Positions 35,842-44,313 of a stretch of DNA of 64,000 nucleotides are shown piece by piece. A program made the position numbers and the translations under genes. The notes beneath the pieces were generated by a model. The model worked only from the letters and a program-made list of their open reading frames with translations, did not search any database and was not told where the DNA came from. The stretch covers positions 4,855,501 to 4,919,500 of the forward strand of contig NZ_CP019947.1 of NCBI RefSeq assembly GCF_002025205.1, read 5' to 3'. Positions within the stretch are counted from its first letter, which is position 1; every line of letters starts with the position of its first letter. The stretch is from Pseudomonas sp. CC6-YY-74. Its GTDB lineage: Bacteria; Pseudomonadota; Gammaproteobacteria; Pseudomonadales; Pseudomonadaceae.

Positions 35842-36669
35842 ATGGACCGTCTCTCTCCCTTGCTTGCCCGTTTCAGCCTGAGCGCCAAGGTGTTCCACAG
35901 CGGGCCGCTGTGCGGCTTCTCCGAACAGTTCGACGGCGGCAGCGTCGGCTATCTGCACCTGTTGCGCCGTGGCACCCTGCGGGTCTCCGGGCCACAGATA
36001 CGCAGTTACCTGATAGAGCAACCGTCGTTGCTGCTGTTCCCCCGGCCCAGCAGCCACCGTCTGCATGCCGAAGAGCTGGCGGGGGCTGAGCTGCTGAGCG
36101 CCACCTTCGATTTTGGCGGCGGCCTGGGTAACCCCTTAGTGCGTACCCTGCCTGGCGAAATGCTGGTGCCGCTGGCGCAGATCCCTAGCCTGGAACCGGT
36201 GTTGAATTTGCTGTTCGACGAGGCCTTCGCCGATCACTGTGGGCGCCAGGCGGCCATCGATCGATTGGTCGAGTACGTGTTGATTCTGCTGATGCGCCAC
36301 GCCATGGATGCCAACCTGTTGCAGGCGGGGATTCTCGCCGGGTTGGCCGAGCCGCGCCTGGCCAAGGCGATCAACGCCATGCACGAACAACCGGAAGCCG
36401 GTTGGACCCTGCAAAGCCTGGCGCAGCGGGCTGGCATGTCGCGGGCGCGCTTCGCGGTGAACTTTCGCGAGGCGGTCGGCATGACGCCGCTGGGCTACCT
36501 GACGGAGTGGCGCCTGAGCCTGGCCAAGAGCCTGCTCAAGCATGGCAAGCCCATGGGCCTGGTGGCGCCGGCAGTCGGTTATGCCAGCCCGGAAGCGCTG
36601 TCGCGGGTGTTCAGTCGCTGCTGCGGCTTGTCGCCACGGGACTGGCTGAAGAGCCTGATGCAGGCTTGA
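35842..36669 (+). CDS. AraC-family transcriptional regulator
   Basis: The 275-residue regulator has an N-terminal cupin-type sensing domain (about 10-170, with GYLHLLRRGTLRV) and a C-terminal double helix-turn-helix. The HTH motifs are LQSLAQRAGMSRARFAVNFRE and the second, AVGYASPEALSRVF (residues about 195-270). Regulators of this cupin_6 type commonly sit divergent to oxidoreductase or CMD genes, here only a remnant, so its present target is unclear. Confidence 0.9.
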   Translation: MDRLSPLLARFSLSAKVFHSGPLCGFSEQFDGGSVGYLHLLRRGTLRVSGPQIRSYLIEQPSLLLFPRPSSHRLHAEELAGAELLSATFDFGGGLGNPLVRTLPGEMLVPLAQIPSLEPVLNLLFDEAFADHCGRQAAIDRLVEYVLILLMRHAMDANLLQAGILAGLAEPRLAKAINAMHEQPEAGWTLQSLAQRAGMSRARFAVNFREAVGMTPLGYLTEWRLSLAKSLLKHGKPMGLVAPAVGYASPEALSRVFSRCCGLSPRDWLKSLMQA

Positions 36670-36693
36670 GGAGGGTCTGGCTGCAATGGCCGG

Positions 36694-37179
36694 TTACGGC
36701 ACGGTCGCGGGCTCTGGCCAGTTGAGGGTGCCGCTGTCGGTAAAGCGTGAGGTCCCGAACAAACCGCCGGCCAGCTTGCCGTGCAGCTCATAGGGCAGGC
36801 CTTGGCCTGGCTGGTAGCCGGCCACGCCCCAGGCCTGACGCATGGCGGAGAACGCGGAAATACTCACCGGCACGCTGATCAGCGCCTCGCCGAAACGCGG
36901 CACCTGGCCGCGCTGGTCGCTCACCCCGCTGGCCAGCGGCTGGCCGTTGACTGCCAGGTCCAGGGCCACGCCGTTGTAGTCGATGGCCGTGTCATTGGGG
37001 TTGAGCACCCGCAGCTTCACCGCGAAGCGCACCTCAAGGCCCTCGCCGGCCAGTGGTTCGAGGCCGACCAGGTCGATGCGCAGAGGGTCGCGCAGGCCGA
37101 GGCTGCTGCACGCCGCCAGGCTGAACAGCAGCAGACTGTAGAGCAGGGCGCGGGTCAGGTGGGAGGCGCTGATGGACAT
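36694..37179 (-). CDS. LEA type 2 family lipoprotein
   Basis: The 161-residue lipoprotein has lipobox SLAAC (Cys24) after a hydrophobic signal. The mature part contains the WHy/LEA-2 beta-sandwich (GLEVRFAVKLRVLNPNDTAIDYNGVALDLAVNG split across positions 48-80), typical of Pseudomonas outer-membrane LEA14-like lipoproteins. The function is unknown; it is often linked with stress tolerance. It is convergent with the araC gene. Confidence 0.88.
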   Translation of the reverse strand: MSISASHLTRALLYSLLLFSLAACSSLGLRDPLRIDLVGLEPLAGEGLEVRFAVKLRVLNPNDTAIDYNGVALDLAVNGQPLASGVSDQRGQVPRFGEALISVPVSISAFSAMRQAWGVAGYQPGQGLPYELHGKLAGGLFGTSRFTDSGTLNWPEPATVP

Positions 37180-37310
37180 GGCGTGAGATTCCGTTGGGGG
37201 CTGTGGCTACAGGATAGAAGACAGTCGCGGATGAGTTTTGCTCAGTCGCTCGCGCGGTTTGCCGGAATCGATTGAGCGGCGTCCGCGCAACCGACCTGGC
37301 GCGCGATGCC

Positions 37311-38150
37311 TCACCCGCGCTGTTTGGCGCCCAGCACCAGGGCGATGCCACCGAGTACGGCGACCGAGCTCAGCAACAACCTCAGGCTCAAGGCCTCGTC
37401 GAGCAACAGACTGCCGGCCAGGGCGGCGAGGATCGGCACGCTGAGTTGCACGGTGGCGGCCTGGAACGCCCGCAACTCGCGCAAGGCGGTGTACCAGATG
37501 GCGTAGCCAATGCCCGAGGTGAGGGCGCCGGAAAGCAGGGCGTAGATCAACCCCGGCACATCCCAGCTGAGGCGACTGAGCAGCAACGCGCTGACCACCA
37601 CGGCCAACGGCACGGCGCGCAGGAAGTTGCCGGCGGTGGCGGCCAGTGGATCGCCGACGCCACGGCCGAGCAGCGAATAGGCGCCCCAGGCCACGCCAGC
37701 CAACAGCATCAGCAGTGCGCTGCCCAAGGCCGGCGCGCTGGCGCCGGGTAACAGCAGGACGAGCATGCCAGCGAGGGCCAGAAGCAGGCCCGCGCCGGTC
37801 AGCAGACTGAGGCGCTCGCCGCGATAAAAGCCCCAGGCCAGCATGCTGATCTGCACCGCGCCGAACAGCAGCAGCGCGCCGACGCCCGCGTCCAGGTGGA
37901 TGTAGGCGAAGGAAAACCCCGCCGCGTAGGCAAATAGGGCGCCAGCGGCGAACCAGCTGCCGGCGAGGGCGCCGTTGCCTGAACGCAGGCGCAGCAACAG
38001 CCAGAGGGTGAGGGCGCCGGAGGCGATACGCAGGCTGGTGAAACTAGCGGCGTCGATCTCGGTGTCTTTCAGCGCCAGGCGGCACAGCAGCGAGTTGCCG
38101 GCAAAGGCGAGCATGGCCAGGGCGGTCAGCAGCAGGGTTCGAGCGGTCAT
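37311..38150 (-). CDS. EamA family drug/metabolite exporter
   Basis: This inner-membrane transporter has 279 residues, about ten transmembrane helices and two EamA repeats. AFAGNSLLCRLALKD lies in the first repeat and VAWGAYSLLGRG with IWYTALRELRAFQAA in the second. Members export amino acids or other metabolites; the substrate is not predictable. ATG 38150 gives the family start MTARTLLLTALAMLAFAGNS; the upstream extension to 38276 is not hydrophobic and looks non-coding. Confidence 0.9.
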   Translation of the reverse strand: MTARTLLLTALAMLAFAGNSLLCRLALKDTEIDAASFTSLRIASGALTLWLLLRLRSGNGALAGSWFAAGALFAYAAGFSFAYIHLDAGVGALLLFGAVQISMLAWGFYRGERLSLLTGAGLLLALAGMLVLLLPGASAPALGSALLMLLAGVAWGAYSLLGRGVGDPLAATAGNFLRAVPLAVVVSALLLSRLSWDVPGLIYALLSGALTSGIGYAIWYTALRELRAFQAATVQLSVPILAALAGSLLLDEALSLRLLLSSVAVLGGIALVLGAKQRG

Positions 38151-38461
38151 GGGCCATCCGGGTGTATGCAGTCTGGCGGGGGCGCCAGCCAGAGTCGGGC
38201 TATCTAAACATAGAGCGGGCGTGCGCTGTCCAGGCTCGCTCTGGAGAGACGAGGGTGCCGCCCGGACGGCGCCCACGGGTGCGCAGCGCCCGACGACGGG
38301 CCTGGGTTCTGCGCGCGAGTGGGCTACGCTTTGCTTGTGGATTTGCTGGATTGGCCAATGCTTGGCGCCTGGTTGAGGTGAGCCGATGTGAACCTTTGAG
38401 CTTGGCCACCGGCCTATAGATAGTAATTGCCTACTCTCCCATCGAATGATGAAGGCCGTTC
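38151..38461. other. Intergenic region between divergent eamA and egtB
   Basis: 311 bases carrying the promoters of both divergent genes. No open frame has recognisable features. CCTATAGATAGTAATTG (about 38411-38427) is the most AT-rich part and the likely promoter zone for egtB, but no standard -35/-10 pair was found. Confidence 0.4.
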
Positions 38462-39811
38462 ATGTCCAGACCGATTCCTGTTGCCGAGCGACCCGGGCTA
38501 TTGCCCTGGTACAACCGTAACCGTGAGCGCTCCGCCCAGCTGTTTGGGTTGATTACCGACGAGGCCTATTACAGTCGTCCAATCGCGCTGCGTAATCCCG
38601 TCGTCTTCTATCAAGGCCACATTCCGGCGTTCAGCTTCAATACGCTGGTCAAGCAGGGGTTGGGGCGCCCGAGCATCGATGCACGGCTCGAGCAGCTGTT
38701 TGCCCGAGGCATCGACCCGCATGAGGATTCCAGCAACGTCCGGGCGCGGGGCAACGAGGCCGACCGGTGGCCCAGGCGCGACGAAGTGGATTCGTTCTGC
38801 GCCGAGGCCGATCGACAGGTGCGGGCGGCGTTGGCGGAGCATGACTTGGTTAGCGCGGATGGCCTGCCGCCCGAACGGGTCGAGGCTGCCCACTGCATCC
38901 TCGAACACGAGGCCACCCACCTGGAAACGCTGATGTACATGTGGCATCAGCTGCCGCTCGAACAGAAGCGCCGCCCCGCGGGCTACCGTCCGCGCAGCGA
39001 GGGTGCGCCGCCGCCACAGGCCTGGATCGAGGTGCCGCCTGGCCAGGCCGCGCTGGGGGTCGACCCTGGAACCGAGCCGTTCGCCTGGGATAACGAGATG
39101 CCGGCCTGTGCCGAGCAGGTGCCGGCATTTCGGATTCAGCAGCACAACGTCAGCAATGCCGATTACCTGGAGTTCGTCGAGGCCGGCGGCTACGCCGATG
39201 CGCGCTGGTGGCGACCAGCAGATTGGACCTGGATCAACGCCGAGGGCATCTGCCATCCGCTGTTCTGGCAGCGCGACGGCGAGCGTTGGCTGTGGCGCGC
39301 GATGTTCGATCTGATGGCCTTGCCCGCGGCCTGGCCGGTGTGGGTGAGCCAGGCCGAGGCCTCGGCCTACTGCCGCTGGCGCGGGCTGAGCCTGCCCAGC
39401 GAGGCGCAGTATCAACGGGCCGCGTTCGGTGCGCCGGACGGCCAGCCGCGCCGCTATCCCTGGGGTAATGCGCCGGCCGATGCCGCGCGCGGCGTGTTCG
39501 ACTTTCATGCCTGGGATCCGCAGCCCATCGGCAGTCATCCGGCAGGGCGCAGCGCCTGGGGGGTGGATGATCTGGTCGGCAATGGCTGGGAGTGGACGGC
39601 GAGCGCCTTCGCGCCGTTTCCCGGATTCGAGGTGCGCGCGTGCTATCCCGAGTATTCGGCGGAGTTCTTCGATGGCGAGCACTTCGTGATGAAGGGCGCG
39701 GCGCCGGTGACCGTGAGCGAACTGCTCAGGCCGTCGTTGCGTAACTGGTTCCGTGCGCGTTACCGCTATATGTACGCGAGCTTTCGCTGCGTCGCCGGAG
39801 CGGGACAATGA
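38462..39811 (+). CDS. egtB: EgtB-like nonheme iron sulfoxide synthase
   Basis: The 449-residue enzyme has an N-terminal DinB-like domain and a C-terminal formylglycine-generating-enzyme (SUMF1) fold. The iron site HEATHLE supplies His149, His153 and Glu155 (HxxxHxE), as in EgtB and OvoA. C-terminal motifs GNGWEWTASAF, MKGAAPVT and ASFRCV are typical. EgtB joins a thiol donor to trimethylhistidine with O2. The start overlaps nothing; its stop overlaps egtD (ATGA). EgtA, EgtC and EgtE are absent here, so the thiol donor (cysteine or gamma-Glu-Cys) is uncertain. Confidence 0.85.
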   Translation: MSRPIPVAERPGLLPWYNRNRERSAQLFGLITDEAYYSRPIALRNPVVFYQGHIPAFSFNTLVKQGLGRPSIDARLEQLFARGIDPHEDSSNVRARGNEADRWPRRDEVDSFCAEADRQVRAALAEHDLVSADGLPPERVEAAHCILEHEATHLETLMYMWHQLPLEQKRRPAGYRPRSEGAPPPQAWIEVPPGQAALGVDPGTEPFAWDNEMPACAEQVPAFRIQQHNVSNADYLEFVEAGGYADARWWRPADWTWINAEGICHPLFWQRDGERWLWRAMFDLMALPAAWPVWVSQAEASAYCRWRGLSLPSEAQYQRAAFGAPDGQPRRYPWGNAPADAARGVFDFHAWDPQPIGSHPAGRSAWGVDDLVGNGWEWTASAFAPFPGFEVRACYPEYSAEFFDGEHFVMKGAAPVTVSELLRPSLRNWFRARYRYMYASFRCVAGAGQ

Positions 39812-40797
39812 CCCCCGCGTCGGCGCGGGTGTCTGTGCGGCCGCCGGCCGATCAGGTGTCGACCCAGCAGTTTGCCGAGGATGTCGCCTTCTACCTGACG
39901 CAGACGCCGCGCCAGCTGCCATCCCGCTATCTCTACGATGCCCTCGGTTCGGCGCTGTTCGAGGCCATCACCCGGCTGCCCTGGTATCGGGTGACACGCG
40001 CCGAAACCGGGCTGCTGAAGACCCATGCGCGGGCCATTCTGGCCGCCTGTGCACCGCTCACCGACACCGTCGAGTTGGGCGCTGGCAGCGGTGAAAAACT
40101 CGCCCGCGTATTGCAGGCCCGGGATGCCGGCAGCGCGGAGTTGCGCGTGCATCTGGTCGATGTGTCGCGTAGCGCGCTGTCCGCCGCAGCCGGGTTGCTG
40201 GTGGGGCTGCCGGCCACCCAGGTGATCACCCATGAAGCCACCTATGAGGCGGGCCTGGCCGAATTCAGGCGCAACCAGGCGGAGGCGGGACATACGCTGT
40301 TGCTGTTTCTCGGCTCGAATATGGGCAACTTCGATCCGCCGCAGGCCAACGAACTGTTGCGCCAGATCCGCAGCGCGCTGCAACCCGGGGATTTGTTTCT
40401 GTTGGGCGCCGATCTGCTCAAGCCCGAGCGCGAACTGATGCTGGCCTATGACGATCCGCTGGGGGTGACCGCCGCGTTCAATCGCAACCTGCTGGTGCGA
40501 ATCAACCGTGAGTTGGGCGCCGATTTCGACCTCGACAGTTTCCAGCACCGCGCCCTGTGGAACGCCACCGAATCACGCATGGAGTCCTACCTGGTCAGCA
40601 CCCGCACGCAGCGGATTCGCATCGCCGAGGCGCGGCTCGAGCTGAGCATGCGCGACGGTGAGACGATCTGGACCGAAAGCTCGTACAAGTACAGCCTCGA
40701 CGGGCTGTTCGGCTCGTTGGCGGCCGCCGGCTTTGCCCGTCGCCAAGCCTGGGTCGATGAGGACGCGCAGTTCGCCCTGACCCTGGTGCAGCGCTAG
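39808..40797 (+). CDS. egtD: L-histidine N-alpha-methyltransferase EgtD
   Basis: This 329-residue SAM-dependent enzyme of the EgtD family trimethylates the amino group of histidine to hercynine. It has the family start region QFAEDVAFYLTQTPRQLP, YLYDALGSALFEAI, SAM loop ELGAGSGEK (residues 89-97), and LFLGSNMGNFDP in the middle. The order egtB-egtD with a four-base overlap indicates an operon and a coupled hercynine-to-sulfoxide step. The stop TAG lies at the edge of a family A repeat. Confidence 0.93.
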   Translation: MTPASARVSVRPPADQVSTQQFAEDVAFYLTQTPRQLPSRYLYDALGSALFEAITRLPWYRVTRAETGLLKTHARAILAACAPLTDTVELGAGSGEKLARVLQARDAGSAELRVHLVDVSRSALSAAAGLLVGLPATQVITHEATYEAGLAEFRRNQAEAGHTLLLFLGSNMGNFDPPQANELLRQIRSALQPGDLFLLGADLLKPERELMLAYDDPLGVTAAFNRNLLVRINRELGADFDLDSFQHRALWNATESRMESYLVSTRTQRIRIAEARLELSMRDGETIWTESSYKYSLDGLFGSLAAAGFARRQAWVDEDAQFALTLVQR

Positions 40798-40847
40798 CAG
40801 GCTGTTGCACAACTACTGCGCTCGACTATGCGGCGTTGAAATCAGCC
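40796..40847. repeat. Family A repeat end, truncated
   Basis: AGCAGGCTGTTGCACAACTA followed by CTGCGCTCGACTATG and CGGCGTTGAAATCAG matches the reverse complement of the right end of the element at 42614-42757 with about eight differences. Only one end is present. Its first two bases are the AG of the egtD TAG stop. Confidence 0.6.
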
Positions 40848-40893
40848 GGCTAGTCGCAGCGCCGCACCAGCGTCAGCACAGCGCCGTTGGCGC

Positions 40894-41637
40894 CTAACGG
40901 TATTCCGGGTTGGGGTGGTCGAAGTGGTTGCCCGCATCCCACTGCTCGCGCAAATTGCCATAGGCCGGTATGCCGCCGGCATCCTTGAGCAGGCGAGCCA
41001 GGTGCAGCAGGTTCCAGGTCATGAAGGTGGTGTTGCGCTGGGTAAAGTCGTTGGCGAACCCGACCCGACTGCCATCGTCCTGGCGGTCGCCGTAGCTGGG
41101 GCCGGGGCCGGCTTCACCGATCCAACCGGCGTCGGCTTGCGGCGGGATGGTGTAGCCCAGATGCTGCAGGGCATACAGCACCCCGGTGGCGACATGCTTA
41201 ACGCCATCTTCGTTGCCGGTGACGATGCAGCCGCCGACCTTGCCGTAATAGACGTACTGCCCCTTGTCGTTCAGGTCCGCCGACTGGGCGTACAGGCGCT
41301 CGATCACGCTGGAACAGATCGACGAGCGCTCCCCCAGCCAGATTGGCGAACCGATCACCAGAATGTCCGCCTGTTTCACCCGGGCGTAGAGCGTGGGCCA
41401 ATCGTCGCGCTCGAAACCATGCGCGGTCATATCCGGCTGCACGCCGGGAGCGAGCACATGGTCGGCGGCGCGAATGTGCTCCACCTTGACCCCCTGCGCG
41501 CGCATGATCGCCTGGGATACGTCCATCAGTACTTCGGTGTGCGAGGGCTCGGGGGAAGGCTTGAGCGTGGTGTTGATGAACACGGCGCGCAGATCCGCAT
41601 ACTGGGCCGGTGGCAGTGATTGCTTGCTCATGGTCAT
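40894..41637 (-). CDS. Flavodoxin-family NAD(P)H-dependent FMN reductase
   Basis: The 247-residue protein has the flavodoxin fold: FINTTLKPSPEPSHTEVLM forms the first FMN phosphate loop, ILVIGSPIWLGERSS the second, and GKVGGCIVTGNEDG the third. Such enzymes reduce quinones, azo or nitro compounds, or release iron. A start at ATG 41637 (MTMSKQ) or 41631 is possible; CTCCTT on the plus strand at 41642-41647 is the ribosome site. It is transcribed alone. Confidence 0.87.
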   Translation of the reverse strand: MTMSKQSLPPAQYADLRAVFINTTLKPSPEPSHTEVLMDVSQAIMRAQGVKVEHIRAADHVLAPGVQPDMTAHGFERDDWPTLYARVKQADILVIGSPIWLGERSSICSSVIERLYAQSADLNDKGQYVYYGKVGGCIVTGNEDGVKHVATGVLYALQHLGYTIPPQADAGWIGEAGPGPSYGDRQDDGSRVGFANDFTQRNTTFMTWNLLHLARLLKDAGGIPAYGNLREQWDAGNHFDHPNPEYR

Positions 41638-41817
41638 GCATCTCCTTGCTTATGCAGCAGGCGCTTAACCTGCAACTAGTGGCTCGGGCGGCGGTAGCGA
41701 TGGCTGGTGCCAGCCATGCCGCACGCGAGGTCGTTAGCGGCAATAGACAATGGTATTTGACCGTTGCCCGCGGCAAAGGTTGGCCATGCCGGCGCGCAAT
41801 TTCGGCGCTCTCCTCGC

Positions 41818-42603
41818 TCAGCGGGCTTGATTAAGTGACCAGTCATAGTCGAGGAACTCGATCCTGGGCGTGCTATTGGCTGCAGGCCGCTGTGCCGGAG
41901 GGCTGAGCAGGGGGGCTTGCTGGATCAGGTAGTTGTCCAGCGAGCCCCAGCGCTTGGCGAAGTCCTCAGCGTACCAATCGAAGATTTTAGAGACCTGAAA
42001 ACGCCCGCTGGCCGGGTCGAAACGGTTTCGGCTGCGATCTTTCAGGAAGCGTCGTTGGCTGTCTTCCAGTTGCCCGTCGAGGGTGCTGGCCACGAAGGCT
42101 TCGCTGCGCAGGGCCGGGCAACCGACCGAGGCGCAATTGGCGGCAAAATGGATACGCGGTTCATCGTAGACGCCGGGCGCGCGGATCAGTGTGTGCTCGA
42201 TCTGGTCCAGGCTCAGGCTTTGCCCCAGCAGAGGGATGAACGCCTGCTTCCAGGGGCTGCTGAACAGCCCGCCGATATCCTTGATCGACTCCAGCGGGTA
42301 GTGGTCGAGGATCAGTTGTACCGTGAAGGCGTTATAGGCGTTGAGCAGAAAGGCCAGGCGCCGATCACGGCTCCAGCCGTCGAACTGCTGGCGGGAGACG
42401 CTCGACAGCGTGGCCAGATAGCTTGCCAGTTCAGCCTGATCCTGTTGGAAACCTCGATAGTCGACGGTACTGGCCACCCCTTGGTTAACCCAGGCGACGT
42501 GTTGCTCCAGCAGTTGGCTCCACTGCGCATGTTCATGGTCGAAGTTGCTGGCGTGCAGCGGACTGCTTAGCCAGAGCATGAGGCTGAGTAACAGAGTGCG
42601 CAT
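41818..42603 (-). CDS. DUF547 secreted protein
   Basis: This is a 261-residue protein with a signal peptide (about 1-18, cut after LHA). It has the DUF547 core VDYRGFQQDQAELASYL, AFLLNAYNAFTVQLILDHYP, the IHFAANCASVGCPALRSEAF segment with two conserved cysteines, and FDWYAEDF. The function is unknown. DUF547 genes are often found with ArsS and small glycosyltransferases, as here. Confidence 0.88.
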   Translation of the reverse strand: MRTLLLSLMLWLSSPLHASNFDHEHAQWSQLLEQHVAWVNQGVASTVDYRGFQQDQAELASYLATLSSVSRQQFDGWSRDRRLAFLLNAYNAFTVQLILDHYPLESIKDIGGLFSSPWKQAFIPLLGQSLSLDQIEHTLIRAPGVYDEPRIHFAANCASVGCPALRSEAFVASTLDGQLEDSQRRFLKDRSRNRFDPASGRFQVSKIFDWYAEDFAKRWGSLDNYLIQQAPLLSPPAQRPAANSTPRIEFLDYDWSLNQAR

Positions 42604-42613
42604 GAAGGCTCCG

Positions 42614-42757
42614 AGCAGGCCGTTGAAAAATGTAGCGAGCGATGGCTAGGCAAGGCGAAATCAGTCGAAAAAGCGCAGTGTACGAGCTGTACATGAGCAT
42701 TTTGAGGCTGAATTCAACGCGGCATAGCCGAGCGCAGTAGTTTTTCAACGGCCTGCT
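42614..42757. repeat. Family A terminal-inverted-repeat element, complete copy
   Basis: The 144-base segment has perfect 17-base terminal inverted repeats, AGCAGGCCGTTGAAAAA (42614-42630) and TTTTTCAACGGCCTGCT (42741-42757). It has no reading frame of note and fits a miniature inverted-repeat element. Related copies are at 40796 (one end) and 28271-28503. The right end supplies two bases of the TAG stop of the neighbouring glycosyltransferase. No target duplication is evident. Confidence 0.8.
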
Positions 42758-43484
42758 AGGGATTATTCGACGTGCAGGCGGATGTGTTGCGCTGGCCGTA
42801 CAGTCGAACCAAGCGCCTAGCCGGTACGCCGACCGCATAGGCGAGTGCCAGCAGGCGGTTATGCAGCGAGCGCCGCCACCAGCCGTCGCGTTGCCAGCGT
42901 CTTGGGTCGACTTGAACACCCTGGCCGATCCGCACGAAGCGGCCCAATTGGCGCAGTTGCTTGATCAGCTCCACTTCCTCGAACAGTGGCCAGGGGCGGT
43001 GTTGGCCGCAGGCAAGGTAGGCGCTGGTTTCGACGAACACGCCTTGATCGCCATAGGGCACGCCGAAGCGGCTGCGCCAATCGATGAGGCGTTCCAGCAA
43101 GCGGCTTTGCCAGCAGCTGGGTCCGGCAAAGCGGAAGGCGAAGGCGCCGCCGACCGCACCCGAGGCCACCGCCGTCTGTATGTCCGGCAGGGGATTGCCC
43201 AGCAGCTGAGCATCGGCGTGCAAAAACCACAGGATCGAATGACGCGCGTGTTCAGCGCCCAGGCGCAGCTGTTCGCCTCGGCAGGGTGTGGCCGGCAACC
43301 ATTGGGCACCATGCTGCTGGCATAGGCGGTTACAGCTTGGGCTACGTGCGGCATCGACCACTATGATCTGCAGCACTTGCCTGGAACGCGTGGCCAGCTG
43401 ATGCAGGCGGGACAGCAGGGGACCGAGTAACGCCTCATCGCGCCAGCAGGGAATGATCACACTGATCGGTGTTTTATCAGGCAT
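42756..43484 (-). CDS. TIGR04283-type glycosyltransferase (arsenosugar-associated)
   Basis: This 242-residue GT2-like enzyme (GT-A fold) has ISVIIPCWRDE at the N-terminus, VVDAARSPS, LWFLHADAQL (a divalent-metal DxD-like motif) and GDQGVFVETSAY (a typical substrate loop). TIGR04283 glycosyltransferases are linked by context to arsenosugar synthesis. ATG 43484 overlaps the upstream glycosyltransferase stop by eight bases. The final TAG uses bases of the family A repeat, so the native end may have been altered. Confidence 0.85.
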   Translation of the reverse strand: MPDKTPISVIIPCWRDEALLGPLLSRLHQLATRSRQVLQIIVVDAARSPSCNRLCQQHGAQWLPATPCRGEQLRLGAEHARHSILWFLHADAQLLGNPLPDIQTAVASGAVGGAFAFRFAGPSCWQSRLLERLIDWRSRFGVPYGDQGVFVETSAYLACGQHRPWPLFEEVELIKQLRQLGRFVRIGQGVQVDPRRWQRDGWWRRSLHNRLLALAYAVGVPARRLVRLYGQRNTSACTSNNP

Positions 43485-44175
43485 GCGCAGGTATTCCGAG
43501 GTCGTGCACGGCATCGCGCAAACGCAGTCGTGCGGGGCGCGTGTCCGGTTCGAGGGCGCGGGCCAGCAGCTGCAGATCTTCCTGGTGATCGATGTCGAAG
43601 TAGTCGCCGGTCTGTACCAGTGAATGCCCGGCAGCCTGGCACTTGTCGGCCAGCGCCTGGGCCAGGTGCTCAGTGCTCCAGGGCAGGTCGCGCAGGTCTG
43701 GCCATGGGCGGTTCGAGGCCATCAACACGACACCGCCGTCGCGTGCCTTGAGCAGTACCGTGTCATGGGCGTCGAGTAGTTCGCACACCGTTCGGTAGTC
43801 ACTCGGCTGCAGGACCGGGCAATCACTGCCGATGAACAGCAGGCGCTGCTGGCCCTGCGCGCGCAACCGGCGGTCCAGGTCGTTGAGGCGTTGACCGAGG
43901 TTGCCTGGGTGCTGCGCCAGGCAGAGGGCCAGGGGGCATAGGGACTTCCCCCAGGCCACGTGCTGAGGGTGATCCGGCGCCAGTGCCTTGGGCCCTGGCC
44001 AGTGCTGGAGATCCTCCAAGGCGCAGTCGAGCAGGTGCTGGGCGATCCTGAGCGTCTGCTCCAGCCCCAGCTGCGCTGCCAGGCGTTGCTTGGCATGGCC
44101 GAGCGCTGGGCGCTTGCACAGCAGGACCAAGCAGGCGGCGGTAGGCGCGATTTCGGAGGTAGGGCGGTCAGTCAA
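43477..44175 (-). CDS. TIGR04282-type (DUF2064) glycosyltransferase
   Basis: This 232-residue nucleotide-diphospho-sugar transferase-like protein has VLLCKRPALGHAKQRLAA (the family start), LFIGSDCPVLQPSDY (metal site), and KARDGGVVLMASNRPWPD. It is paired with the TIGR04283 protein by an eight-base overlap, the usual pairing. Proposed products are phospho- or nucleotide sugars of arsenosugar-like pathways; no activity is known from this sequence. It is divergent from the tetR gene, 138 bases apart. Confidence 0.87.
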   Translation of the reverse strand: MTDRPTSEIAPTAACLVLLCKRPALGHAKQRLAAQLGLEQTLRIAQHLLDCALEDLQHWPGPKALAPDHPQHVAWGKSLCPLALCLAQHPGNLGQRLNDLDRRLRAQGQQRLLFIGSDCPVLQPSDYRTVCELLDAHDTVLLKARDGGVVLMASNRPWPDLRDLPWSTEHLAQALADKCQAAGHSLVQTGDYFDIDHQEDLQLLARALEPDTRPARLRLRDAVHDLGIPAHA

Positions 44176-44278
44176 GCAAGTGCTCCCGTCTCTGCGGTGG
44201 AGTGAGACCTGGTTGTCCAGGTTGGCACTCTTATGAGCCGTTGCTTGAGCTTTTGTTACAGCGCGGGTAGCTCCGCCT

Positions 44279-44306
44279 TTGAATTAAGACATGCTCGGTC
44301 CATAAT
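44279..44306 (+). promoter_or_regulatory. tetR promoter with half operator
   Basis: TTGAAT (44279-44284) and CATAAT (44301-44306) are separated by 16 bases. The -10 falls in GTCCATAAT (44298-44306), which is one full arm of the dyad at 44910-44933; the other arm is degenerate (AAGAC). The expected transcription start near 44313 coincides with the ATG at 44314, so the mRNA could be nearly leaderless. Autoregulation is inferred. Confidence 0.5.
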
Positions 44307-44313
44307 CAGCCGC

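Noticed and set aside
37272..37751. Plus-strand ORF opposite the EamA gene
   Set aside because: The minus-strand frame has a full EamA transporter with helices and a good start; the plus frame has no family signature.
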